From the NCBI GenBank assembly GCA_910583765.1, contig CAJTYS010000049.1, positions 1-26,649 of the forward strand: DNA of 26,649 nt, given 5' to 3'. Shown here piece after piece: positions 1 to 7,150 of this stretch. Numbering within the stretch: the first letter of the stretch is position 1; every line of letters begins with the position of its first letter. Made by a program: the position numbers and the translations under genes. Below the pieces are notes generated by a model. That model ran no database searches, was not told the origin of the DNA, and saw only the letters and a program-made list of their open reading frames with translations. The DNA is from an uncultured Eubacteriales bacterium. GTDB lineage: Bacteria > Bacillota > Clostridia > Peptostreptococcales > Anaerovoracaceae.

Positions 1-2
1 AC

Positions 3-780
3 TTTCTCACCGAATCCAAAGTCCATTTCGATTCCTCTGAAAGAAACCGGCTCCATACGGAGCTTTGGAAAGTTTGGCAGAAGCTCCGACTTTTCGATAC
101 CGACAAGGCCATAGAGTTCCTCCTGCCCTTTTACTCCAACACCAGTAGGCCCGCTAAGAACCAACCGTAAGATCTTAAGGTCTTTTATCCTTTTCTTTCT
201 TCTATATTCAGAAGGTTTGGACAGGCCATTCCTTACCCTTTGGGTGGACAGGCTCGCCAATGACCGTATCCTCGCTGCTCTCATTGGCTGCGCCATGGAT
301 TCACTGCTACTCCTTGGTTCTTGTTTTGACTTCATGGACAGACTCTGGGCTGTCCTGGCAACGGGTTCATATGCCCGGGACAAATCGCTTCCGGCAACGG
401 CAAAAACCCGGATAAGCCTAAAGGGACAAACAGAAAGCCCAGGAAGCAAAGCCCAAAATCACCGAATCTATCGAAAAACGGATTATAGGCGGGAAAGATG
501 TCCCTTTTAACTTTGATGAGTGCCTACAGCGCCTCTTCTATCATGTGGCTGTCCTGCCTTCCATGGAATGCGGCCTTATATCCAAGGAACACCTTAACCA
601 TGTTTCCTGTTTTGGAATTCTTTCAGGCCTGTTTCCCGACAGGCTTAAAAGTCATGCCCGTTCTTATTTTTTTATACTTTCCGAATCGCTCAGGTCCCAC
701 GATCATCCATCTCTTATCCTACTCATTTCTGAAAACCAACCCTTTTCTGTCTATTCACTATTGAGTTTCCGAGAGTGCTC
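3..780 (+). pseudogene. Decayed DDE-type transposase remnant
   Basis: No intact frame exists, but a coding signal can be followed across frames. Bases 3-167 read as a helical N-terminal stretch (FLTESKVHFDSS, then LWKVWQKLRLFDTDKAIEFL) ending at a stop. The neighbouring frame takes over near 150 and continues with RSFILFFLLYSEGLDRP, WVDRLANDRILAALIGC and FDFMDRLW up to about 350. A further frame from about 440 to 620 gives KITESIEKRIIGGKDVPF and LQRLFYHVAVLPSMECGLI. The order 'RSF-L...W-L-NDRILA-L-G...FDFMDRLW' resembles the N-terminal half of a DDE transposase family common in Clostridia; this is recollection, not a search. The catalytic half is not recognisable, and the 5' end lies outside the window. 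At least two frameshifts are needed, so it is not functional. No terminal inverted repeats were found. Confidence 0.55.
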
Positions 781-821
781 TCTATCACCTCGACTGTCTC
801 GTTCTACCCCATATCAAAGCA

Positions 822-844
822 TGGGCCTTTTGATCTAAGGCCCA
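822..844 (-). terminator. Hairpin downstream of the SEL1 gene
   Basis: A perfect 8-bp inverted repeat (TGGGCCTT at 822-829 and AAGGCCCA at 837-844, 7-nt loop) begins 11 bases past the stop of the SEL1-repeat gene. The T-run after it on the minus strand is weak (TGCTTTG), so it may be an inefficient terminator or a 3'-end stabilising hairpin. Confidence 0.4.
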
Positions 845-855
845 CCTTGATGCGC

Positions 856-1902
856 CTAGCCATCCATGGAATCCCAGCCGAACTGACAATATTGAGCTAA
901 AACATGTCGTGCATATACGTATCCTTGTCGTGCCGCTAACATGTAGTAGGCAATTGCCCTTTCTTGGCTGGCCGGAACCCCAATTCCAAATCGGTAGCGA
1001 AGCGCAAGGTTGTACTGCGCTTGCATACATCCTTGTTTTGCCGATGCTATTAGGTACCTTAATGCCTTTTTTTCATCTTTTAAAACTCCGATTCCCTGAA
1101 AGTAATACGCAGACAAATGGTATTTTGCTCTTGCACTGTCGTGCTTTGTTGCCATCGTTAGGCAGTCAAGAGCCTTTTTCTCACTTTTTGTGATGCCTAT
1201 CCCTCCTGAGTAGCACAGAGCAAGCTTTATTAAGGCTTCATCAGATCCTTTATTTGCCGCTTTCTCATAATACGCAATCGCTTCTTTATAATTGCTTTTT
1301 TCAAAAAATCCCTCTGCAATGCAGTAATCGTAAAACGCATCTACTGGGGAACGATCTATAATCTCACATTGCAGTGGTGAATTGTCACTCTTTGCATCCA
1401 TCCAAGAGGATTCATCTACATCAGATACTTCTGCTGTAAAGAGTTCTGGCATCCCGATACCTCTACTGTATTCAGCTGCTTTCAGCAGACTTTCACCAAC
1501 TAACTTTGCCCAGTTCTCAGATAGCCCGTCTTCTTCCATACATAAAAGTTTTAATTTTTCTGTGTTTCCTCTTACGGCATATTGATCCTCCTGTTCGAAT
1601 ACATCTCTAACGAGCAAGAGTCTTTTTTCGTCCAATACCTTGAAAAAAATGCGAATCTCCTTTTTTAGGTTTGGGGCAGCATCCAACAGACAAGCTGCCA
1701 GCTTTTTTGGGGTTTGCAGAATGTCCACGCCAAACTCTTCTATCATGACGTAAATCACCTTGCCTAAAGAATCGAATTCTTTGACCGCAGCTTTTTCTCG
1801 AATCGTTTTGCTGCAATACGGGCATATCCGTAATTCGTTCAGAAAAGTCTCTTCAATATACCACTCCTTCGAGCACGAACTACATTTTAATTTTTTTATC
1901 AT
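856..1902 (-). CDS. Zinc-ribbon SEL1-repeat protein, last gene of the phosphosignalling cassette
   Basis: The product has 348 residues. An N-terminal zinc ribbon has C7-x2-C10 and C27-x2-C30. A helical segment follows at about 43-90 (FGVDILQTPKKLAACLLDAAP), then a variable linker. From about 187 to the end there are roughly four SEL1/TPR-like repeats; EKAANKGSDEALIKLALCY and ASAKQGCMQAQYNLALRY are typical units. SEL1 repeats usually form superhelical scaffolds for protein partners, so an adaptor or output protein for the adjacent kinase and phosphatase is a reasonable inference. ATG 1902 is chosen because AAGGAG sits just upstream; the open frame continues to 2016 only inside the phosphatase gene. 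The gene overlaps the phosphatase 3' end by 23 nt, implying translational coupling. No signal peptide or membrane segment is seen. Confidence 0.8.
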   Translation of the reverse strand: MIKKLKCSSCSKEWYIEETFLNELRICPYCSKTIREKAAVKEFDSLGKVIYVMIEEFGVDILQTPKKLAACLLDAAPNLKKEIRIFFKVLDEKRLLLVRDVFEQEDQYAVRGNTEKLKLLCMEEDGLSENWAKLVGESLLKAAEYSRGIGMPELFTAEVSDVDESSWMDAKSDNSPLQCEIIDRSPVDAFYDYCIAEGFFEKSNYKEAIAYYEKAANKGSDEALIKLALCYSGGIGITKSEKKALDCLTMATKHDSARAKYHLSAYYFQGIGVLKDEKKALRYLIASAKQGCMQAQYNLALRYRFGIGVPASQERAIAYYMLAARQGYVYARHVLAQYCQFGWDSMDG

Positions 1903-3103
1903 AACGAAGGCTCCTTTCAGCGCTGCTATTCTCTTCGTCATCCAAAAGGTGTCGTAGTTTTTCCTTTTTTTGAAGAAGCTCCTGATATTCGGCATCATAC
2001 CGCATGATATCTTCATACGATATATTCGGAAACACAGCCTGATTCCCCTGTTTCATCAAAATAGAATGTTTTCTCGCCATTGATACGATTTTCTGATTTG
2101 TCAGTTCTAATGATTTTTTAAGACTTTGTCTGTAGTCATATTGCTCAATCCAAATTTTGTACGCCAGAACATGCTTTTCTATTTCTTCCAAATCCACAAT
2201 GCCCGCAACGGAGATATCATCAGCACTTCCATTTCTGCTGAATTCCCGCAGCTGTCTTTCTAAATACTTTTGAAACTTCAAACTGCCGTATTCATTGAGC
2301 TTGCAGGAAAGTCCTTTATAAAAACGATGTGTTCCCAACTGTGATTCTTCGTTATCATAGTAAGAATCTTCAATACCATCGCTTCCAATATAGCAAGCAA
2401 TTATCTTCTTTTTCTTCAAATCTAAAATACACGAGCGAATACTTTCAGTCGCATCCGCATCACACATAGAAGTCGTCACATGACTTTCACAGCGAAAATC
2501 CCACGGAATCGGTTGTTCAACGCTCCCATCATCGTAGAAAACATCGCATCTACCGTCACCTTGCTGCAGTAAAATAAAAATATCCAAGACTCTCAGTGCT
2601 GCAATCAGCGTAGTTCCGTAAAGGTGTTCTAAATATTCGCCCCTGCGATAATCCTTTTCATAATTACCTGCCTGCGCCAGCTCCTTTTCAGTTAGCGGGT
2701 TCTTTTCTAAATCAGATTTGACAGCTGCGTACCATTTTGAAATAACCGTATTGGTCAGTTGTTTTGTACAGTCCCGCCTTTGCCGCTGCGTGGAAAAAGG
2801 TATTTCATCCTTCAAGAGTCCTATCGCAAAGGTTTCCAGACATGCTTTCGCAATATCTGTTATGTATTGAGCTCCCTTTTCACTCCTGCAGCAGGCAAGA
2901 GATCCATGTCCATCGGCAACAGAAATAATTTGATATGCCCCCTCTTTATCACTATACGATATAGAACAGTCTTGGCACGGTATGCCTTCATGCATATGAC
3001 GATATCCAATAACAGTTTGGTGAAATGTAAAGAATCTGGAATTTGTATCAATAGGATTCTTTTTTCTACCCAATATACGACTAAAGATCATTCCAATTTT
3101 CAT
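1880..3103 (-). CDS. PP2C-family Ser/Thr protein phosphatase of a TerY-P-like triad
   Basis: The product has 407 residues and is probably a cytoplasmic metal-dependent phosphatase that reverses the neighbouring kinase. Visible PPM/PP2C motifs are QD at 44-45, ADGHG at 63-67, YGTT at 162-165, GSDG at 240-243 and ADD at 294-296. These give the acidic residues that bind the two metals, so activity is likely. After about residue 305 the family core ends, and a charged, helical, probably coiled-coil tail of about 100 residues continues to KKIKM, which may dock partners. The start overlaps the vWA gene end by 23 nt, and its own 3' end overlaps the SEL1 gene by 23 nt. The ribosome site is weak (GTGGA), consistent with coupled translation; ATG 3091 is an alternative start. 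Phosphatase, vWA protein and zinc-ribbon kinase together form the known TerY-P arrangement. Confidence 0.88.
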   Translation of the reverse strand: MKIGMIFSRILGRKKNPIDTNSRFFTFHQTVIGYRHMHEGIPCQDCSISYSDKEGAYQIISVADGHGSLACCRSEKGAQYITDIAKACLETFAIGLLKDEIPFSTQRQRRDCTKQLTNTVISKWYAAVKSDLEKNPLTEKELAQAGNYEKDYRRGEYLEHLYGTTLIAALRVLDIFILLQQGDGRCDVFYDDGSVEQPIPWDFRCESHVTTSMCDADATESIRSCILDLKKKKIIACYIGSDGIEDSYYDNEESQLGTHRFYKGLSCKLNEYGSLKFQKYLERQLREFSRNGSADDISVAGIVDLEEIEKHVLAYKIWIEQYDYRQSLKKSLELTNQKIVSMARKHSILMKQGNQAVFPNISYEDIMRYDAEYQELLQKKEKLRHLLDDEENSSAERSLRYDKKIKM

Positions 3104-3896
3104 CTATAATCCACGTATCACTGGCAGACCAAAAGTCATCATCTGACCCATCTGGCATAATAAATCCCAAATCGCCGTTATCCGATTTTTCTCTCACTTT
3201 CTTCCCTGTTTCTTCCATTATGTCTTCTACTATTTTTTCACCACTGACAGGCTCTCCGATCGGATGTGACTGAGAACCAATCATAGCACTTTTCACCGCA
3301 ACTATCTTCAGCATCCTACGAAAGAGTTCAAGATCGGAGGTCTGAATAACAGCTTCGGGATTTCCTACGATTTTTGACATGATATCCTCATCTGCGGTGT
3401 CTCCAATTGCAAATCCGATTTTTATAGAATGTTGGAACCACTTATTCTCTGTTTCGATATGTTTTAGAGCTTTCTCCCATTCATCATTGGGGTATCCATC
3501 TGTCATAAATATAATAATCGGCATGCAATATCCCGTAACAGAAGATAAAAATCCTTTTCTTGAAAGCTTACTGTCCAGTTCCTCTAAGGCTTCCCCCATA
3601 TGCGTCATACCGCCCGCCTTTAACCTTGTATAAATAAAATCATCTAACTCCTCCAACCCCTGAGGCTGCATCCACCTGCACTGAGAATTAAACTCTAGTA
3701 CTCCAATTTTCAGCAAAGTGTCTGAATTCCTGCCCGCAAAATCACGCACTGCATTAATGGTCTCCTCCATAGCATGATTTAATATGCTGATAGGTTGACC
3801 TGTCATACTTCCGGAGGTGTCTAAAATAAAAAACATCGGGAGCAGCGGGCGCGCTACCGGCTCCATGCCTCCTATGCCTATGCTGTTATTCTCCAT
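3081..3896 (-). CDS. TerY-like vWA domain protein
   Basis: The product has 271 residues. A von Willebrand A domain fills about residues 18-200 with a complete MIDAS metal site: D26-T-S28-G-S30, T98 in GGMTHMG, and D133 in MTDGYPND. There is no signal peptide or membrane helix, so it should be cytoplasmic. The C-terminal 60 residues are acidic and low in complexity (DGSDDDFWSASDTW), plausibly a flexible tail or phosphorylation target, which is inference. TerY-type vWA proteins are the third member of the TerY-P triad with a zinc-ribbon kinase and a PP2C phosphatase, and are thought to scaffold metal-dependent complexes. GGGAGG precedes ATG 3896. The gene lies 19 bases after the kinase and overlaps the phosphatase start by 23 nt. 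The name terY is not assigned because no tellurite phenotype or other ter genes can be seen. Confidence 0.88.
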   Translation of the reverse strand: MENNSIGIGGMEPVARPLLPMFFILDTSGSMTGQPISILNHAMEETINAVRDFAGRNSDTLLKIGVLEFNSQCRWMQPQGLEELDDFIYTRLKAGGMTHMGEALEELDSKLSRKGFLSSVTGYCMPIIIFMTDGYPNDEWEKALKHIETENKWFQHSIKIGFAIGDTADEDIMSKIVGNPEAVIQTSDLELFRRMLKIVAVKSAMIGSQSHPIGEPVSGEKIVEDIMEETGKKVREKSDNGDLGFIMPDGSDDDFWSASDTWIIDENWNDL

Positions 3897-3915
3897 ACCT
3901 ACGCCTCCCTACTTT

Positions 3916-5226
3916 TTATGCTTCTTCTATAATAATCGTTTCTGTTTTCGTCTTGATTCTGATATTGTTTTTCAAGGAAATAATACCTTTCGGCTGAACT
4001 TTTTTCTTGTTCGTTCCTACAGTCTCTATATCCCATTGCTCTTTAGATAGATTCTGCACGCCCCAGATGCTTGGATTCGATGGGTTAGCTAAAATCCGCC
4101 CTACAGGCTGCAATGCCTCATCTGCATTGCAGATACCCATCTGGCATCTGTAAATCCTAGTGCCGGGAATTCCTGGAATATAATAATGATCTGTATCGAA
4201 TTTCAACTTGTATGGAATGCGGATCACAGCTCCACATTTACTGCAGGTAGTTGATTGTCCATCTCTCACCAACAGATTCGCACCGCATTTGCATTTAATA
4301 ATCTCACTTCTAAATCGGACCAGATTTTTGACCCATTTTAGTTCAGGTGGTCTTGCGTCTGGATTTTGCACAGCATTTTGACCAAGAGCTTCCATAAAGA
4401 GGGCCCTCATATAATCTGGCAATGCCCTCCAGAAGGAAAAAGCATTTTTCTGCACGTTTTCATCGGCTCCATACTCTGGATGATAAGGATCCTCCATGAT
4501 AAAGTGAGGGTCAGAACCGTAAATACGTTTCATTAGGCTTATGGTTCTAGGCTCCTCAAATGTACGCTTTCCTTCCATTGGACGTGTTAGGCAAAAAAGC
4601 ATAAAGATAATAATCGACATAGAAAAACGATCTGTATAACTGTCTGGCATTTGCTTTCGCAATACGATCTCCGGTGCAATGTATCCTGGTTTACCTGCAA
4701 TTCCCGTATTTTCCCCATCTGGTGCGACATTATCATTATCACAGATAAGCACTGCTCCATTCTGTGGATTGATAAAAAAATTCCCATCATTCAAATCCTG
4801 ATAGCTATACCCTTCATTGTGCAAGAGTCTATATGCGTTAACAATATTTAATGCTGCGTCCACCACAGTCTGCAATGAGGAAAATCTAACCTTTGTTAGC
4901 AGAAAATCTCCGATTTCATAATACCCCTCTGGCCTCAGAGGCATAATATATCCAAATCTTCCATCCTGGTACTCTGTAACATCTTCCGGCCACAAAAAAA
5001 CTTTTTTGTCTGGAGAACCATGAAAACAGTTTTTTTTCAAGTTTTCATAGAATTTTTGAGGCTCTTTCCCCATTCCACTGGGTTTGTACCATTTTAACGC
5101 CTTTTTCTTCCCATTCTGCTCAACAACGTATACGTCACCCTGACCGCCTTCTGCCAGCCAATCTATTACCTTTACAGTGGAAATCTGACATCTAATCATG
5201 TCACCGCGTTGAAATTTTTGTTCCAT
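3916..5226 (-). CDS. Atypical Ser/Thr protein kinase with C-terminal zinc ribbon
   Basis: The product has 436 residues. The kinase domain spans about 15-300: glycine loop GGQGDVY at 27-33, ATP-anchoring lysine probably K45 (KALK), catalytic loop YQDLNDGN at 142-149, metal-binding DND at 163-165 in place of DFG, and APE at 184-186. The catalytic and metal aspartates (D144, D163) and N149 are kept, but HRD is YQD and the loop lysine is asparagine, so it is divergent yet probably active. A zinc ribbon follows (C312, C314, C328, C331), then a C-terminal region with two more cysteines. This kinase plus ribbon layout fits the TerY-P triad kinase. ATG 5226 is preferred over an upstream in-frame codon at 5259 because GGAGGTG lies 7 bases before it. 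No membrane helix is seen. The vWA and phosphatase genes follow closely. Confidence 0.87.
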   Translation of the reverse strand: MEQKFQRGDMIRCQISTVKVIDWLAEGGQGDVYVVEQNGKKKALKWYKPSGMGKEPQKFYENLKKNCFHGSPDKKVFLWPEDVTEYQDGRFGYIMPLRPEGYYEIGDFLLTKVRFSSLQTVVDAALNIVNAYRLLHNEGYSYQDLNDGNFFINPQNGAVLICDNDNVAPDGENTGIAGKPGYIAPEIVLRKQMPDSYTDRFSMSIIIFMLFCLTRPMEGKRTFEEPRTISLMKRIYGSDPHFIMEDPYHPEYGADENVQKNAFSFWRALPDYMRALFMEALGQNAVQNPDARPPELKWVKNLVRFRSEIIKCKCGANLLVRDGQSTTCSKCGAVIRIPYKLKFDTDHYYIPGIPGTRIYRCQMGICNADEALQPVGRILANPSNPSIWGVQNLSKEQWDIETVGTNKKKVQPKGIISLKNNIRIKTKTETIIIEEA

Positions 5227-5274
5227 GGGGACACCTCCTCTATGATCTAATCCACTCAATGTCGCTATCTCCCA

Positions 5275-5628
5275 TCATGCCAGCTGCTGCCCGCAACTGC
5301 TGCAGAACGCGTTCCCACTTTCTACTATAGCACCGCACTTTGGGCAGGTCACTATGGCAGACTGCTTTCCCTTCTCTGAATAAGACGCTGCTGCCAACTG
5401 CGCTGTTGTCTCTCTTACCTTCAAGTCTTTGACTCTATGTTCCGATTCCAAAATCAGCCTGCATAACTCCTGATATTGTTCCGGCACTGCATTTCCCGCC
5501 AGACCCCTCACAAATTGTTTTCCTATCCTCACATAGCACTGATGGATTTTCTGCTGTTCTTTATGAATTGCAGCTTCTTTACCTATCGAACCTGATGGAG
5601 CTGCTGTTCCCTTAACTTTCTCTGTCAT
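5275..5628 (-). CDS. Small coiled-coil zinc-ribbon protein (paralogue A)
   Basis: The product has 117 residues and no assigned function. A disordered N-terminus leads to a helical segment at about 20-75 and a C-terminal treble-clef or zinc-ribbon module CPKCGAIVESGNAFCSSCG (C95, C98, C109, C112). The helical segment (residues 32-70, core YVRIGKQFV, GN, VP, QYQEL) aligns closely with that of the next gene upstream (5709-6404), so the two are tandem paralogues. This copy lacks the membrane helices of its partner. It sits 48 bases before the kinase gene in the same direction, so a soluble partner or substrate of the kinase is plausible, though this is inference. The ribosome site is modest (AGGTAA before ATG 5628). 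Confidence 0.75.
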   Translation of the reverse strand: MTEKVKGTAAPSGSIGKEAAIHKEQQKIHQCYVRIGKQFVRGLAGNAVPEQYQELCRLILESEHRVKDLKVRETTAQLAAASYSEKGKQSAIVTCPKCGAIVESGNAFCSSCGQQLA

Positions 5629-5708
5629 CGTCTTACCTACTCGTACAATTTTTTGTCTAAATCATTTAAAATTCGCAGCATTCTATGCCCATGCCAAGCC
5701 CTATTCTT

Positions 5709-6404
5709 TTAGTACATCGATGAAAGTACGCAACTGGACGTGCCAAAAATAATCAGTACCAAAATCACACAGATGGCAGCAAAACAAAACATGGATCGGG
5801 CAAAATTTTTGAGATTTACGTTCTCCGTGTTTCCCAGTGCTTTTACAAGTGCGATAATCCATCCAATCAAAGGGAGATTAAATAGGATTGTCCAACCGAA
5901 ATATGCCCAAGCCCCAATAGGTTTAAATCTTTCAGGGAGTTGAGCTTCTGTTATACTGGCAATTTGTTCACTATAATTCTCGACAACTATGTTAGGCATA
6001 GCGTTGTGAGCCATTGAATGAGGGGTATCCGGCTCTGTTTGCTGCGCCTTCTGCTGTGTATTGACCTGCATACCGCAGGTGTTGCAGAAAATCGCATTTG
6101 CCTCCAATGGCGCATGACAATTAGGGCATTGCCGCTGTTCCGCTGTCACGTTTTGGGCCGATTCCTGATGTTGCGCCTGAATTGACGCGATCTGCGCTTC
6201 TGCCTCCTTCAGCCGCTTGTACATCTGCTGATATTCCTGCGGGATATTTCCGTTTTGCTCTCTGATAAATATTTCACCAATTTGGGCATAATACTGCTCT
6301 AGTTTTTCTATCTCTTCTTTGACTTCTGCGCTGCCTGTTATTAGCTGAGCCGCATTCTGCCTTGCTTGGGTCATACTTTTATGTAAATGATTCGAGTTTC
6401 CCAT
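5709..6404 (-). CDS. Membrane-anchored coiled-coil zinc-ribbon protein (paralogue B)
   Basis: The product has 231 residues. A glutamine-rich helical or coiled-coil segment at about 25-85 contains YAQIGEIFI, then GNIPQEYQQMY. A zinc ribbon has C93-x2-C96 and C107-x2-C110. A linker of about 50 residues leads to two hydrophobic helices at about 162-190 (WAYFGWTILFNLPLIGWII) and 203-222 (MFCFAAICVILVLIIFG). The order ribbon, linker, C-terminal membrane pair is common in Firmicute membrane sensor proteins of unknown function. The helical part is paralogous to the 117-residue protein downstream. A GAGGAG ribosome site lies just before ATG 6404. Membrane location with a cytoplasmic ribbon suggests an envelope-stress or metal-sensing input to the kinase, which is inference from context only. 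Confidence 0.75.
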   Translation of the reverse strand: MGNSNHLHKSMTQARQNAAQLITGSAEVKEEIEKLEQYYAQIGEIFIREQNGNIPQEYQQMYKRLKEAEAQIASIQAQHQESAQNVTAEQRQCPNCHAPLEANAIFCNTCGMQVNTQQKAQQTEPDTPHSMAHNAMPNIVVENYSEQIASITEAQLPERFKPIGAWAYFGWTILFNLPLIGWIIALVKALGNTENVNLKNFARSMFCFAAICVILVLIIFGTSSCVLSSMY

Positions 6405-6433
6405 TCTATCATCTCCTCACAAATGATTTTCAT

Positions 6434-6601
6434 CTATTTTGCTGCTGATGTTTTTATGTACAGCATTACTGTAACTACTGCTCCCAACAGAATCGACCAT
6501 CCCGATACCACGGCATATACATCAAAAATCCGATAAGCTATGTTTCTACCTGTTGCAAAGGATATATCCGATATTCCCTCTTTCCTCTAAGGAGATTTCA
6601 T
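6434..6601 (-). pseudogene. Possible broken single-helix membrane protein
   Basis: In the gap between two genes one minus-strand frame from ATG 6601 runs to a TAG at 6434, but an amber TAG at 6587-6589 interrupts it after four codons. The remaining 51 codons have a plausible membrane segment (VYAVVSGWSILLGAVVTVML) followed by a lysine-containing tail. No good ribosome site precedes the ATG, and no ATG lies between the amber codon and the membrane segment. It is probably a decayed small gene or chance. Confidence 0.3.
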
Positions 6602-6640
6602 GAATTCTTTATTGTGTTTGTATCTTAGATATATGATTGT

Positions 6641-7060
6641 TTACTTTACATCTCCCTTTTTTGAAAAAAGTAATGTAACGCAACCGGCTATAGAAGCCAG
6701 GCAAAGATAGATGTATGTATAGTCAAATCCCTGGAATGTTCTCAATAAAAGATATTGTAAGTCGGTATCTACATTTCCCTGCAAGGTAACTGCAATGAAA
6801 TGAAAAAGCAATGGCAAAACAATAAATGCTATCCCAATTAGCTTACTGCCTGTACCTGCGCTATTGGATGATAAGCTCCTGATATTATAAATACAACCAC
6901 ATATCAGCAATAAGCAGATAAGCACAAACAGGAACGCATATCCTCCTGAAAAATTGTGCCAGCCATCTAAATTCTCACTTACTTCGCCATAACCGGTTAT
7001 TATTGTTACAAATGATAATAATGCAATTACTGCATACATAATAATTCCTGCTTTTTTCAT
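6641..7060 (-). CDS. Four-helix integral membrane protein of unknown function
   Basis: The product has 139 residues, most of them in four hydrophobic segments: about 4-20 (IIMYAVIALLSFVTIITGY), 38-57 (YAFLFVLICLLLICGCIYNI), 73-92 (IGIAFIVLPLLFHFIAVTL) and 113-132 (YIYLCLASIAGCVTLLF). The extracytoplasmic loops are short, and the basic C-terminus (SKKGDVK) is probably cytoplasmic. No enzyme motif is seen. ATG 7060 is chosen because it is followed by MKKAGII; an in-frame TTG at 7093 has GGAGG 11 bases upstream and is a real alternative adding 11 residues. It lies between the lipoprotein gene and the zinc-ribbon genes in one direction, suggesting a shared envelope role. Confidence 0.65.
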   Translation of the reverse strand: MKKAGIIMYAVIALLSFVTIITGYGEVSENLDGWHNFSGGYAFLFVLICLLLICGCIYNIRSLSSNSAGTGSKLIGIAFIVLPLLFHFIAVTLQGNVDTDLQYLLLRTFQGFDYTYIYLCLASIAGCVTLLFSKKGDVK

Positions 7061-7150
7061 AAGTATTACAAACCTTTTGACCCCATAAGGCAAAAAGGCA
7101 TTTTCCTCCTGTCGTTTTTATTTGTAAATATTGTCTAATGCTTTAAGTTT

